A stretch of DNA of 13,897 bases, from NCBI GenBank assembly GCA_036398095.1, contig DASWHR010000006.1, forward strand, positions 1 through 13,897. Direction: 5' to 3'. A model generated the notes under the pieces. That model was given only the letters and a program-made list of their open reading frames with translations, had not been told where the DNA came from and did no database searches. Position 1 is the stretch's first letter. Each line of letters opens with the position of its first letter. The position numbers were made by a program, and so were the translations under genes. Source of the DNA: DASWHR01 sp036398095 (lineage in GTDB: Bacteria > Actinomycetota > AC-67). Positions 7,055 through 13,224 of this stretch are shown here, one piece after another.

Positions 7055-7900
7055 CTACAACGACGTCGTCTTGCTCATGCAGTCGTCGGCGGGGTGGCTG
7101 TCTCCCGGCGCGCGGATGCAGGCGGTGACCCGGTACTGCGCCGAACCCGGAGCGTTGGGCTTGAGCGCGACGAACTGCATCGTCCGCGTCTCGCCCGGAC
7201 GCAGCGTCACGGTCTGGGGCGAGGACGTCCACGGGCTTCCGCCCGATTGTGACGTCACGGATACGGTCACCGGCGCGGTCACGGTCGCTGGGCCGTGATT
7301 GTTCACGACCACCGATACCGCCGCCCGACCCGGCCCGGCCCCGTTCGGGGTCACGGTCAGGCCGCGCACGGCGGCGTCCGATCCGGCTGTGTACTCGACG
7401 GTGACGCGGGACCAGTCCAGGCCGATGTCGTCTCCGTTTTCGTTGAACACCAGGTCGATGATCCCGTCGTTTGCGAAGGCGGCCGCCCCGCCGGTGAACT
7501 CGAATGTTTGCACGACCGGCGGGCCGCAGAAGGACGGCCCATTTACCACGAACGGCATCGTGGTGCCGTCCACCGTAAGGCTCGAGGCGTCGAAGTCGGA
7601 GAAGATCTCTCGGATCTCGATGAAGACCGAGCTGACGGTCGCGCCGGCCGGCAAGCCCAGCGTATGCGTCCAGGCCTCGACCTCGTCCCCGGAGGTCAGC
7701 TCCCGGTCGAAGACGCCCAAGTCTCCCGGGCCGGAGTTGTCGAAGAAGACGCACGGGATCGGATTGCCGAGCCCGTAGCCGAAATCGTCGATGTCGCCTG
7801 CCAGGTTCACAAGCGTGGCGGCCGAAGCTTGCGTTGCCATGGCCGCGGTGGCTGCGACGGCCATGCACAACACGGCCGCAAATCGTGCAACTTTCCTCAT
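7055..7900 (-). CDS. Secreted protein of unknown function, two beta-rich regions
   Basis: A 281-residue protein with a clear signal peptide: MRKVAR, hydrophobic core FAAVLCMAVAATAAM and a TQASA-A cleavage site near residue 27. The frame is open further upstream to 7972, but the ATG at 7900 has the purine tract AGGGGGAGA just before it and starts exactly at the signal peptide. Residues ~30-165 (DIDDFGYG, AWTHTLGLPAGATV, IFSDFDASSLTVDG, FEFTGGAAAFANDGIIDLVF) look like a beta-sandwich of the kind seen in choice-of-anchor/PEP-CTERM-type extracellular proteins. Residues ~175-281 (VVVNNHGPATVTAPVTV, TVTLRPGETRTMQF) resemble a CARDB/DUF11 Ig-like domain. No anchor motif is present at the C terminus. 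I do not recognise a specific family. It has its own promoter and a strong terminator, so it is a single-gene unit. Confidence 0.85.
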   Translation of the reverse strand: MRKVARFAAVLCMAVAATAAMATQASAATLVNLAGDIDDFGYGLGNPIPCVFFDNSGPGDLGVFDRELTSGDEVEAWTHTLGLPAGATVSSVFIEIREIFSDFDASSLTVDGTTMPFVVNGPSFCGPPVVQTFEFTGGAAAFANDGIIDLVFNENGDDIGLDWSRVTVEYTAGSDAAVRGLTVTPNGAGPGRAAVSVVVNNHGPATVTAPVTVSVTSQSGGSPWTSSPQTVTLRPGETRTMQFVALKPNAPGSAQYRVTACIRAPGDSHPADDCMSKTTSL

Positions 7901-7911
7901 GGTCTCCCCCT
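7901..7911 (-). promoter_or_regulatory. Ribosome binding site fixing the start at 7900
   Basis: The minus strand reads AAGGGGGAGACC directly before the ATG at 7900, a strong purine-rich site that excludes the longer open frame reaching 7972. Confidence 0.75.
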
Positions 7912-7972
7912 TGGAGCCGGAATGTGTCCGACGCCCTATCAGAAGCTCTGAACTGGCCGGACGCAGCGCCAC

Positions 7973-8001
7973 ATCTAATGGGCTCCGAACCCGAGCGTCA
8001 A
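7973..8001 (-). promoter_or_regulatory. Predicted sigma-70-type promoter of the secreted protein gene
   Basis: On the minus strand TTGACG (8001-7996) and TTAGAT (7978-7973) are separated by exactly 17 bases. The start of transcription would be near 7966, leaving a leader of about 65 bases before the ATG at 7900. The -35 hexamer overlaps the TGA stop codon of the upstream methyltransferase gene. Confidence 0.6.
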
Positions 8002-8031
8002 CTACCAGAGTCGGGTGGTCCCAGGCGACGT
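7995..8031. repeat. Bulged hairpin element, copy 2 of the TCAACTACC motif
   Basis: Plus strand: GCGTC (7995-7999) can pair with GACGT (8027-8031, one G-T wobble), again followed by AA, then CTACCAG, a purine-rich AGTC and GGG-TGGT-CCC (8013-8022). The shared primary sequence with 12636-12681 is TCAACTACCAG, GTGG and TCCCAGG in that order. It covers the last codons and stop of the methyltransferase gene and the -35 hexamer of the next gene. Confidence 0.4.
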
Positions 8032-8741
8032 CCCGTCACGAGCAGGTTGATCGATAGTGCCCGCACAACCGGAATGCGGACAAGCCGGGCATCGATGCGG
8101 TCGTAGGCGGCACCGAGCCGGGCCGGCTTCGGCGGGGTATAGAGCAGCCGCCGCACCTCGACGCGCTCCAGCCCTGCCGCTCGTGCCCACTCGGCCAAGC
8201 GGCGTTCGTTGATCCGGAACGTCTTTCGCTCCTCGGGCGTGATCGCCGAATACACCAAGACGCTCGGGAACTTCCAGTTCGGCTCGAGGGCCGCCACGCG
8301 GCCGCCCGGCTTCACGACGCGCGCCAGCTCGCGCAGCCCCGCCCCCGCGCTCGGAAGATGGTGAAGCGTGCCGGCGCAGAACGCCGCGTCGAACGTCGCG
8401 TCGCCGAACGGAAGGTCCAGCGCGTCGGCGATCGCCAGCCGCGACCGGTCGCGGAATTCGGCGAGTCGCTGGGCCGCAATCGCGAGCATCGGCCGGGACA
8501 GGTCCACGCCGGTGTGCTCGATGGGCGAGTGCTGCAACAGCCACCGCGCATGCAGGCCGGTGCCGGCGCCGACTTCGAGCACCCGCCCTCCCCCGCCGGC
8601 TCCGATCGCCGCGGCAATCGCGCGGATCTTCGCCTCGTGGTTGCGGTTGTCCCGGCAGCCGAGCGACCACACCGACCGGTCGTAGCGGCCGGCCGTCCGC
8701 TCGTAGAACTCGACCTGCTTGCGGTCGTGATCGTCCACCAC
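7998..8741 (-). CDS. Class I SAM-dependent methyltransferase
   Basis: A 247-residue protein starting at a GTG at 8741, two bases after the gcvPB stop; a second GTG follows at 8738. The much longer open frame to 9968 is a shadow of gcvPB. The Rossmann-type methyltransferase core is plain: VLEVGAGTGLHARWLL (54-69, SAM-binding motif I), THTGVDLS-like strand 2 with Asp80, IADALDLPFGDATFDAAF (104-121), HHLPSAGAGLRELARVVKPGG (127-147). It resembles the Methyltransf_11/UbiE-like group, whose substrates range from quinones to lipids and small molecules; the C-terminal ~90 residues (LEPNWKFPS, FRINERRLAEWA, YTPPKP) probably set specificity. I cannot name the substrate. The coupling to gcvPB suggests co-expression with glycine cleavage, which feeds one-carbon units and so SAM (inference). 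Confidence 0.85.
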   Translation of the reverse strand: MVDDHDRKQVEFYERTAGRYDRSVWSLGCRDNRNHEAKIRAIAAAIGAGGGGRVLEVGAGTGLHARWLLQHSPIEHTGVDLSRPMLAIAAQRLAEFRDRSRLAIADALDLPFGDATFDAAFCAGTLHHLPSAGAGLRELARVVKPGGRVAALEPNWKFPSVLVYSAITPEERKTFRINERRLAEWARAAGLERVEVRRLLYTPPKPARLGAAYDRIDARLVRIPVVRALSINLLVTGRRLGPPDSGS

Positions 8742-8743
8742 CG

Positions 8744-10213
8744 CTATGCCGGGTACCAGCGCGGCTTCAGGTCGCGCGCGGCGCGAGCTTCGTCGGGGCG
8801 TGACACCGGCGTCGTCGTGGGCGCGGCGGCGAACACATCGGGAGCATCGGTGATCTCGCGGTCCACGGCAATCATCGCGGTAGCGAACGCGTCGAGCGTC
8901 TCGGGCGTTTCGGTCTCGGTCGGCTCGCACATCATGGCCTCGTCCACGATGAGCGGGAAGTAGACGGTCGGCGGATGGAACCCGTAGTCGATCAGGCGCT
9001 TGGCGACGTCCATCGCCTTGGCGCCCTTCGCCTTCTGCGCGCGCGCCGTCAGCACGAACTCGTGCATCGGCGGCTCCGCCGGGAATGCAAGGTCGTAGGT
9101 CCCCTCCAGCCGCTTCGCGAGGTAGTTGGCGTTGAGCACGGCGCGTTCGCTGATCCGGTGGAGTCCTTCGCGGCCGTGCGCCTTGATGTAGGCGGCGGCG
9201 CGAACCAGGACGGCGGCGTTGCCGTGGAAGGTGTGCATCCGCCCGATCGAGCGATCGTCGCCCACGCCCCAGCGGTAGACGTCGCCGTCGCGAACCGGCC
9301 GCGGCCCGGGAAGGAACGGCGCGAGCGGCGCCGTCACCGCGACCGGGCCGGCGCCCGGTCCCCCGCCGCCGTGCGGCGTGGCGAACGTCTTGTGCAGGTT
9401 CATGTGCACGATGTCGAAGCCCATGTCGCCCGGGCGCGCGCGACCAAGAATCGCGTTCAAGTTCGCGCCGTCGTAGTACAAGAGCCCGCCGACGCCGTGG
9501 ATCAGCCCGGCGATCCGGTCGATGTTGCGTTCGAACAATCCAAGCGTGTTCGGATTCGTGATCATCAGGCCGGCGACGTCGTCCGAGACCATTGCCTCCA
9601 GCGCATCGATGTCGACGAGTCCGTTGGCGTTGGACGGGACGGTCGCGACCTCGTAGCCGGCGAAGGTGACCGACGCGGGATTCGTTCCGTGCGCGGAGTC
9701 GGGGATGATGATGCGCCGCTTGTCGTTTCCGTGATGCGCGTGCCAGGCGCGCATCAACAGCAGGCCGGTCAGCTCGCCGTGCGCTCCGGCGGCGGGTTGG
9801 AACGTGACGGCGCTCATGCCGGTCACCGCGCACAGCGCCTCTTCCAGCTCGACCAAGATCTCCAGCGTTCCCTGCGTTTGGGTGTCCGGCTGCAGCGGGT
9901 GAAGCCGCCGGAACCCGGGGAACGACGCGATCTCGTCGCAGACTTTCGGGTTGTATTTCATCGTGCACGATCCGAGCGGATAAAAGCCCAGATCGATGCC
10001 GTAGTTGCGGTGAGACAGCCGCGTGTAATGCCGCACGAGATCGCGTTCGGCGACCTCCGGCAGCAGCGGAGACGTCTTCCGGCGAAGCGCCTCCGGGATC
10101 GCGTCGGCCGGCGCCGCGGGCACGTCGAGCGCGTCAAAACTGGACGCGCGCCGTCCGGGACGCGACGTTTCGAATACGAGCGGCTCGTCTTGCGTTCCGA
10201 TCGTGCCGCGCAT
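8744..10213 (-). CDS. gcvPB: Glycine dehydrogenase (decarboxylating) subunit 2, GcvPB
   Basis: A 489-residue PLP enzyme subunit, the C-terminal half of split P-protein. With GcvPA it decarboxylates glycine and loads the aminomethyl group on the lipoyl H-protein. It shows HYTRLSHRNYGID (62-74), FYPLGSCTMKYNP (77-89), TFQPAAGAHGELTGLL (137-152), PDSAHGTNPAS (171-181), TNPNTLGLFE (219-228), YYDGANLNA (246-254) and the PLP lysine region HMNLHKTFATPHGGGGPG (270-287, Lys275). The ATG at 10213 shares its A with the gcvPA stop (TGATG), and an AAGG lies 10 bases upstream; an ATG six codons earlier (10231) would overlap gcvPA more. Length is normal for the family. The H- and T-protein genes are not in the window. 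Confidence 0.95.
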   Translation of the reverse strand: MRGTIGTQDEPLVFETSRPGRRASSFDALDVPAAPADAIPEALRRKTSPLLPEVAERDLVRHYTRLSHRNYGIDLGFYPLGSCTMKYNPKVCDEIASFPGFRRLHPLQPDTQTQGTLEILVELEEALCAVTGMSAVTFQPAAGAHGELTGLLLMRAWHAHHGNDKRRIIIPDSAHGTNPASVTFAGYEVATVPSNANGLVDIDALEAMVSDDVAGLMITNPNTLGLFERNIDRIAGLIHGVGGLLYYDGANLNAILGRARPGDMGFDIVHMNLHKTFATPHGGGGPGAGPVAVTAPLAPFLPGPRPVRDGDVYRWGVGDDRSIGRMHTFHGNAAVLVRAAAYIKAHGREGLHRISERAVLNANYLAKRLEGTYDLAFPAEPPMHEFVLTARAQKAKGAKAMDVAKRLIDYGFHPPTVYFPLIVDEAMMCEPTETETPETLDAFATAMIAVDREITDAPDVFAAAPTTTPVSRPDEARAARDLKPRWYPA

Positions 10214-11571
10214 CACGCCACCGCCTTGCATGCGCGCGCGACCGCTTCGACCATCGCGTCGATCTCGGCTCGCGTTCTCTTTTCGGTGACGGCGACGAGC
10301 AATCCGTCGTCAAGGCCGTCGCCCGGCAGCAGCGTTCGAACCGGCACGCCGGCAAGATACCCGTCCGCGGCCGCGTGCTCGGCCACCCGCACCGGGTCGG
10401 CCGGGAGCCGGACGCAGAACTCCTTGAAGTGCGCGGCTTCGAACGCCGGCGTCGCGCCGGCGACTTCGCACAGCCGCTCCCGGGCATACCGTGCCTTCGC
10501 CAGGCACGCCTGGCCCATCTCGCGCAGGCCGGCGGGGCCGAGCCACGCGAGCGTGATCGCGGTCGCGAGCGCGTTGAGCGTCTGGTTCGTGCAGATGTTG
10601 CTGGTCGCCTTCTCGCGGCGAATATGTTGTTCGCGCGCCTGCAGCGTGAGCACGAACGCTCGGCGTCCCCGGCGGTCGACGGTCTCGCCGACCAGCCGTC
10701 CCGGCAGACGGCGAACGTCGTCGCGCCGGCACGCGATGACGCCGACGTAGGGTCCGCCGAAGTTCAGGTGATTGCCCAGCGATTGCCCTTCGCCGACGAC
10801 GATGTCGGCGCCGAGCGCGCCCGGCCCCTCCAGCACGCCGAGCGCGGTCAGGTCGGTGTGCACGATCAGCTTGGCTCCGGCGGCATGCGCGATCTCGGCG
10901 AGCGCCGGAACGTCTTCGATGCAGCCGAAGAAGTTCGGCTGCTGCACCGCGACCGCCGCCGCGCCCTGCGCGAGCCGGGCGACCTCGGACGCGTCAACGG
11001 TTCCGGCCGCCGTCCGGCCGGCGCGACGGATTTCGATCCCGGGACCGACCGCCGCGGTAGCGAGGACCTGAAGGTAGAGCGGGTTGACGGCGCCGGCGAT
11101 CACGACCGCATCGCGTCCCGTGGCGCCGGCGGCCATCGAGACGGCTTCCGGCAGGGCCGAACCGCCGTCGTAGAGCGAGGCGTTCGACACGTCCAGGCCG
11201 GTCAGCTCCGCCACCATCGTTTGATACTCGAACAACGCCTGCAGCACGCCTTGGGACAGCTCCGGCTGATACGGCGTGTACGAGGTCAAGAACTCTCCGC
11301 GCATCAGCAGCGGCCAGACCATCGACGGAATGTGGTGGTCGTAGGCGCCGGCGCCGAGGAAGCACACCATGTCGTCGGCATGTCGATTGCGACCGGCCAA
11401 CGCGGCCGTCTCGCGCAGCAGCGCAGCTTCCGACAGCCCCGCGGGCATGTCGAGCGTTCCGCCGAATCGCGCAGCCGCCGGCAGGTGCGCGAACAGGTCG
11501 TCGATCGACGATCGTCCGATTACGGCAAGCATCTGCGCGACATCGTCGTCGGTGTGCGGCGCGAATTCCAA
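10213..11571 (-). CDS. gcvPA: Glycine dehydrogenase (decarboxylating) subunit 1, GcvPA
   Basis: A 452-residue N-terminal half of split P-protein. Visible family segments are FLGAGAYDHHIP (71-82), SYTPYQPELSQGVLQ (97-111), NASLYDGGSAL (130-140), NFFGCIED (213-220), SLGNHLNFGGPYVG (264-277) and REQHIRREKATSNICTNQ (313-330). The frame remains open to 11916, but the family starts at the segment EFAPHTDDD; the TTG at 11571 gives that start and has AGGAGG (11578-11583) 6 bases upstream, so a TTG start is the best choice. The length fits the ~450 residues of GcvPA. It ends in TGATG with gcvPB. The 71-base gap upstream is too short for a tandem glycine riboswitch, and I see none. Confidence 0.95.
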   Translation of the reverse strand: MEFAPHTDDDVAQMLAVIGRSSIDDLFAHLPAAARFGGTLDMPAGLSEAALLRETAALAGRNRHADDMVCFLGAGAYDHHIPSMVWPLLMRGEFLTSYTPYQPELSQGVLQALFEYQTMVAELTGLDVSNASLYDGGSALPEAVSMAAGATGRDAVVIAGAVNPLYLQVLATAAVGPGIEIRRAGRTAAGTVDASEVARLAQGAAAVAVQQPNFFGCIEDVPALAEIAHAAGAKLIVHTDLTALGVLEGPGALGADIVVGEGQSLGNHLNFGGPYVGVIACRRDDVRRLPGRLVGETVDRRGRRAFVLTLQAREQHIRREKATSNICTNQTLNALATAITLAWLGPAGLREMGQACLAKARYARERLCEVAGATPAFEAAHFKEFCVRLPADPVRVAEHAAADGYLAGVPVRTLLPGDGLDDGLLVAVTEKRTRAEIDAMVEAVARACKAVA

Positions 11572-11577
11572 GGACGT

Positions 11578-11583
11578 CCTCCT
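11578..11583 (-). promoter_or_regulatory. Ribosome binding site supporting the TTG start of gcvPA
   Basis: AGGAGG, within a longer GGGGGAAGGAGG tract on the minus strand, lies 6 bases before the TTG at 11571. There is no ATG or GTG near it in frame, so this site decides the start. Confidence 0.75.
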
Positions 11584-11642
11584 TCCCCCGACGGATTCGA
11601 GGGCCCGAAACGGTTGTGGCCGGGGAAGGCGCCCCGATCTTA

Positions 11643-12119
11643 TCAGCGCTCTTCGGTGTCTTCCGGGTGGGCGAGGCCGTATTTGGCGAGCAGCGCCAGA
11701 TAGTCGCGCTGATAGAAGATCTTGATCTTCACGTCGGGATACAGCTCGCGCAGGCGACGAACTTTTCGGTTCTTCTTGGTCACGAGCTTCTGGTTCATCG
11801 TCGTGACCTCGATGTAGGTGTCGAATTCGGGGAGATAGAAGTCCGGGCTGAATTGCTTGATGACGTTGCCGTCGGAGTCCCACTCCACGTCGAAGGTGCG
11901 CGGCTCGTAGTCCCACTTGATCTCGTAGAAGTCCAAGAGCCGCGCGTACTGCCGCTCGCTGGCGTGCGCGAAGTCGGTGCGGTCGGAGGGAAGCGCGCCG
12001 CGACGGCGCGAGGGCGTGGTCGAGGCGTTCTTAGCCGTGTCCGGTCTCCCGGCCGCCGCCGCCCGTGTGCGCCTCTTCTTCTTCGGTTGCTTCTCCGGCG
12101 TCGCGTTTGAGCTCGGCAA
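11643..12119 (-). CDS. Small PD-(D/E)XK-like protein, start uncertain
   Basis: The secure part is residues ~48-148 (TDFAHASERQYARLLDFYEI... to RDYLALLAKYG). It contains FSPDFYLP, then YIEVTTMNQKLVTKKNRK about 11 residues later, which is the strand-turn-strand layout of PD-(D/E)XK nucleases with Asp93 and Glu104 (numbered from the TTG at 12119), except that the usual Lys two residues after the Glu is Thr; Lys111, 115 or 116 could substitute. The end is certain, with tandem stops TGA TAA. The start is not: no ATG or GTG lies in frame after the MerR stop, and the TTG at 12119 overlaps merR by 89 bases and adds a Lys/Arg-rich leader (KQPKKKRRTR). An ATG at 12257 overlaps still more; a TTG at codon ~62 would cut the conserved part. 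Function unknown; a DNA-binding or nuclease role is inferred. Confidence 0.7.
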   Translation of the reverse strand: MPSSNATPEKQPKKKRRTRAAAAGRPDTAKNASTTPSRRRGALPSDRTDFAHASERQYARLLDFYEIKWDYEPRTFDVEWDSDGNVIKQFSPDFYLPEFDTYIEVTTMNQKLVTKKNRKVRRLRELYPDVKIKIFYQRDYLALLAKYGLAHPEDTEER

Positions 12120-12543
12120 CGCTCCCCTGCACTTCCTCGTAGATGCGGCCGACCGCGATTCCGAAAACGCCTTGCCCCTTGTTGAGCAGGTCGATGACTT
12201 CGTCCGCCGACTTACACAGATAGATGGTCGTCCCGTCCGATACCAGCGTTGCCTCATGCAACGGCTGCTGCTCGATCTCGGCTAGGTAGTCGATCGCCCG
12301 GCGCGTCTGCTGAAGGCTGACACCGGCGTCCAGCAGCCGCTTGATGATCTTCAGATGCACGACGTCGCTGAACGAGTACAGACGCTGGCTGCCGGAGCCC
12401 TTCGCGTTGCGCACCGAGGGCGTCACCAGCCCGGTGCGGGCCCAGTAGTCGAGCTGCCGGTAGGTGATCCCCACGGTCCGGCACACCGTCGGTCCGCGAA
12501 AACCCTGTTCGATCGTGCCGCCGTTCGTGTCGCCGCTCGCCAT
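12031..12543 (-). CDS. MerR-family transcriptional regulator (Rv1830/ResR-like)
   Basis: A 170-residue regulator. The winged-helix DNA-binding part is at ~17-90: CRTVGITYRQLDYWARTGLV (helix-turn-helix), the wing GSGSQRLYSFSDV, then IIKRLLDAGVSLQQTRRAIDYL. Residues 96-145 (TLVSDGTTIYLCKSADEVIDLLNKGQGVFGIAVGRIYEEVQGSVAEL) match what I recall of mycobacterial Rv1830. The tail is acidic and then Gly-rich. The ATG at 12543 is chosen because GGGGGGA stands just before it; the frame also offers a GTG at 12561 with no such site. It follows a bifunctional nuclease gene and precedes gcvPA, the same order as Rv1829-Rv1830-Rv1832. In mycobacteria this regulator influences growth and cell cycle genes; its targets here are unknown. 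Confidence 0.9.
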   Translation of the reverse strand: MASGDTNGGTIEQGFRGPTVCRTVGITYRQLDYWARTGLVTPSVRNAKGSGSQRLYSFSDVVHLKIIKRLLDAGVSLQQTRRAIDYLAEIEQQPLHEATLVSDGTTIYLCKSADEVIDLLNKGQGVFGIAVGRIYEEVQGSVAELKRDAGEATEEEEAHTGGGGRETGHG

Positions 12544-12563
12544 AGTGTCCCCCCGGGCCACAT

Positions 12564-12580
12564 ACCGGTAATTACGCGGT
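12564..12580. promoter_or_regulatory. Possible operator dyad at the merR promoter
   Basis: ACCG (12564-12567) and CGGT (12577-12580) flank an AT-rich core containing the 8-base palindrome GTAATTAC (12568-12575). It overlaps the predicted transcription start (near 12578) of the merR promoter, a usual place for autorepression. The regulator is unproven. Confidence 0.35.
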
Positions 12581-12584
12581 TGTC

Positions 12585-12614
12585 ACGCTACGGCCCGACC
12601 CGGGCAACTGTCAA
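12585..12614 (-). promoter_or_regulatory. Predicted promoter of merR
   Basis: On the minus strand a consensus -35 TTGACA (12614-12609) is followed after 18 bases by TAGCGT (12590-12585), which fits TANNNT. MerR-type promoters often have spacers longer than 17 bases, so the 18-base spacer is compatible with either ordinary or MerR-type control. Confidence 0.45.
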
Positions 12615-12635
12615 TGCTTCCTCTAGGGGTTTTCA

Positions 12636-12681
12636 AGCCTCAACTACCAGTCGAGAGTGGGAAAGTCCCAGGTGGGAGGCT
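12636..12681. repeat. Bulged hairpin element, copy 3 of the TCAACTACC motif
   Basis: Plus strand: AGCCTC (12636-12641) pairs with GAGGCT (12676-12681); after a 2-base AA bulge CTACC (12644-12648) pairs with GGTGG (12671-12675, one T-G wobble); after a 9-base purine-rich bulge TGGGA (12658-12662) pairs with TCCCA (12666-12670) around AAG. It starts 2 bases from the end of the nuclease gene and could act as its terminator on the minus strand, although no T tract follows. Confidence 0.5.
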
Positions 12682-12683
12682 GG

Positions 12684-13157
12684 TTAGCTTTCGAAGTCTT
12701 CCGGGTTCACCTGTTCCAGGAACTCACGGAATTTCTCGACTTCTTGCTCTTCGTCGTCCCGGATGACGATCGACGCTTCGTTGAGAACCTCTTCGGCGGC
12801 GAAGATCGGCACGCTGACCCGGACGGCAAGCGCGATCGCATCCGAGGGCCGCGAGGACACCTCGTACTTGGTGCCGTTCCGCGACAGCTCGATGGTCGCG
12901 AAGAACGTGCCTTCCTTCAGATCGGTGATCAAGATCCGGTCGACGCTGATTTCGGCGCGCTCGAGGATGTTCTTCATCAGATCGTGCGTCATCGGCCGCT
13001 GCGTGACGATTCCTTGCAGCGCGAACGCGATCGCGGTCGCTTCGACGGCGCCGATCCAGATCGGCAGGAATCGCTCCCCCTCCCGCTCGCGCAGCAGGAC
13101 GATCGGTTGGTTCGTCGGCAGCTCGACGCGGACGCCGACCAGTTGCAGCTCGATCAC
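12684..13157 (-). CDS. Bifunctional nuclease family protein (DUF151)
   Basis: A 157-residue protein. Residues 1-~130 form the DUF151/BFN domain: MIELQLVGVRVE, PIVLLREREGERFLPIWIGAVEATAIA (18-44), RPMTHDLM (54-61), ILITDLKEGTFFATIEL (75-91) and SSRPSDAIALAVRVSVPIFAAEEVL (101-125). The tail EEQEVEKFREFLEQVNPEDF is acidic, as in many bacterial members. Plant homologues have both RNase and DNase activity; the role of bacterial members such as Rv1829 is not settled. The GTG at 13157 has GAGGAGG 9 bases upstream. It lies between the HPRT gene and merR, and DUF151-MerR adjacency is a conserved actinobacterial arrangement. Confidence 0.92.
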   Translation of the reverse strand: MIELQLVGVRVELPTNQPIVLLREREGERFLPIWIGAVEATAIAFALQGIVTQRPMTHDLMKNILERAEISVDRILITDLKEGTFFATIELSRNGTKYEVSSRPSDAIALAVRVSVPIFAAEEVLNEASIVIRDDEEQEVEKFREFLEQVNPEDFES

Positions 13158-13182
13158 GCGGGTATCCCTCCTCGACGGCGGG

Positions 13183-13212
13183 AGCCTAGCACCGGCGAGC
13201 GCAGGGCAACAA
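13183..13212 (-). promoter_or_regulatory. Possible promoter of the bifunctional nuclease gene
   Basis: On the minus strand TTGTTG (13212-13207) and TAGGCT (13188-13183) are 18 bases apart in the 67-base gap after the HPRT gene. The -35 is weak; the -10 fits TANNNT. Transcription would start near 13176, just before the ribosome binding site. Confidence 0.35.
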
Positions 13213-13224
13213 CGGGCGGGAAGG

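Noticed and set aside
7998..9968. Methyltransferase as a 656-residue fusion protein.
   Set aside because: The extra N-terminal part is Arg/Asp-rich out-of-frame gcvPB sequence; the real gene begins after the gcvPB stop.
11572..11642. Glycine riboswitch before gcvPA.
   Set aside because: The gap is only 71 bases and shows none of the conserved aptamer segments I would expect.
12119..12257. ATG at 12257 as start of the PD-(D/E)XK-like gene.
   Set aside because: It would overlap merR by over 220 bases and add a composition typical of an out-of-frame shadow.
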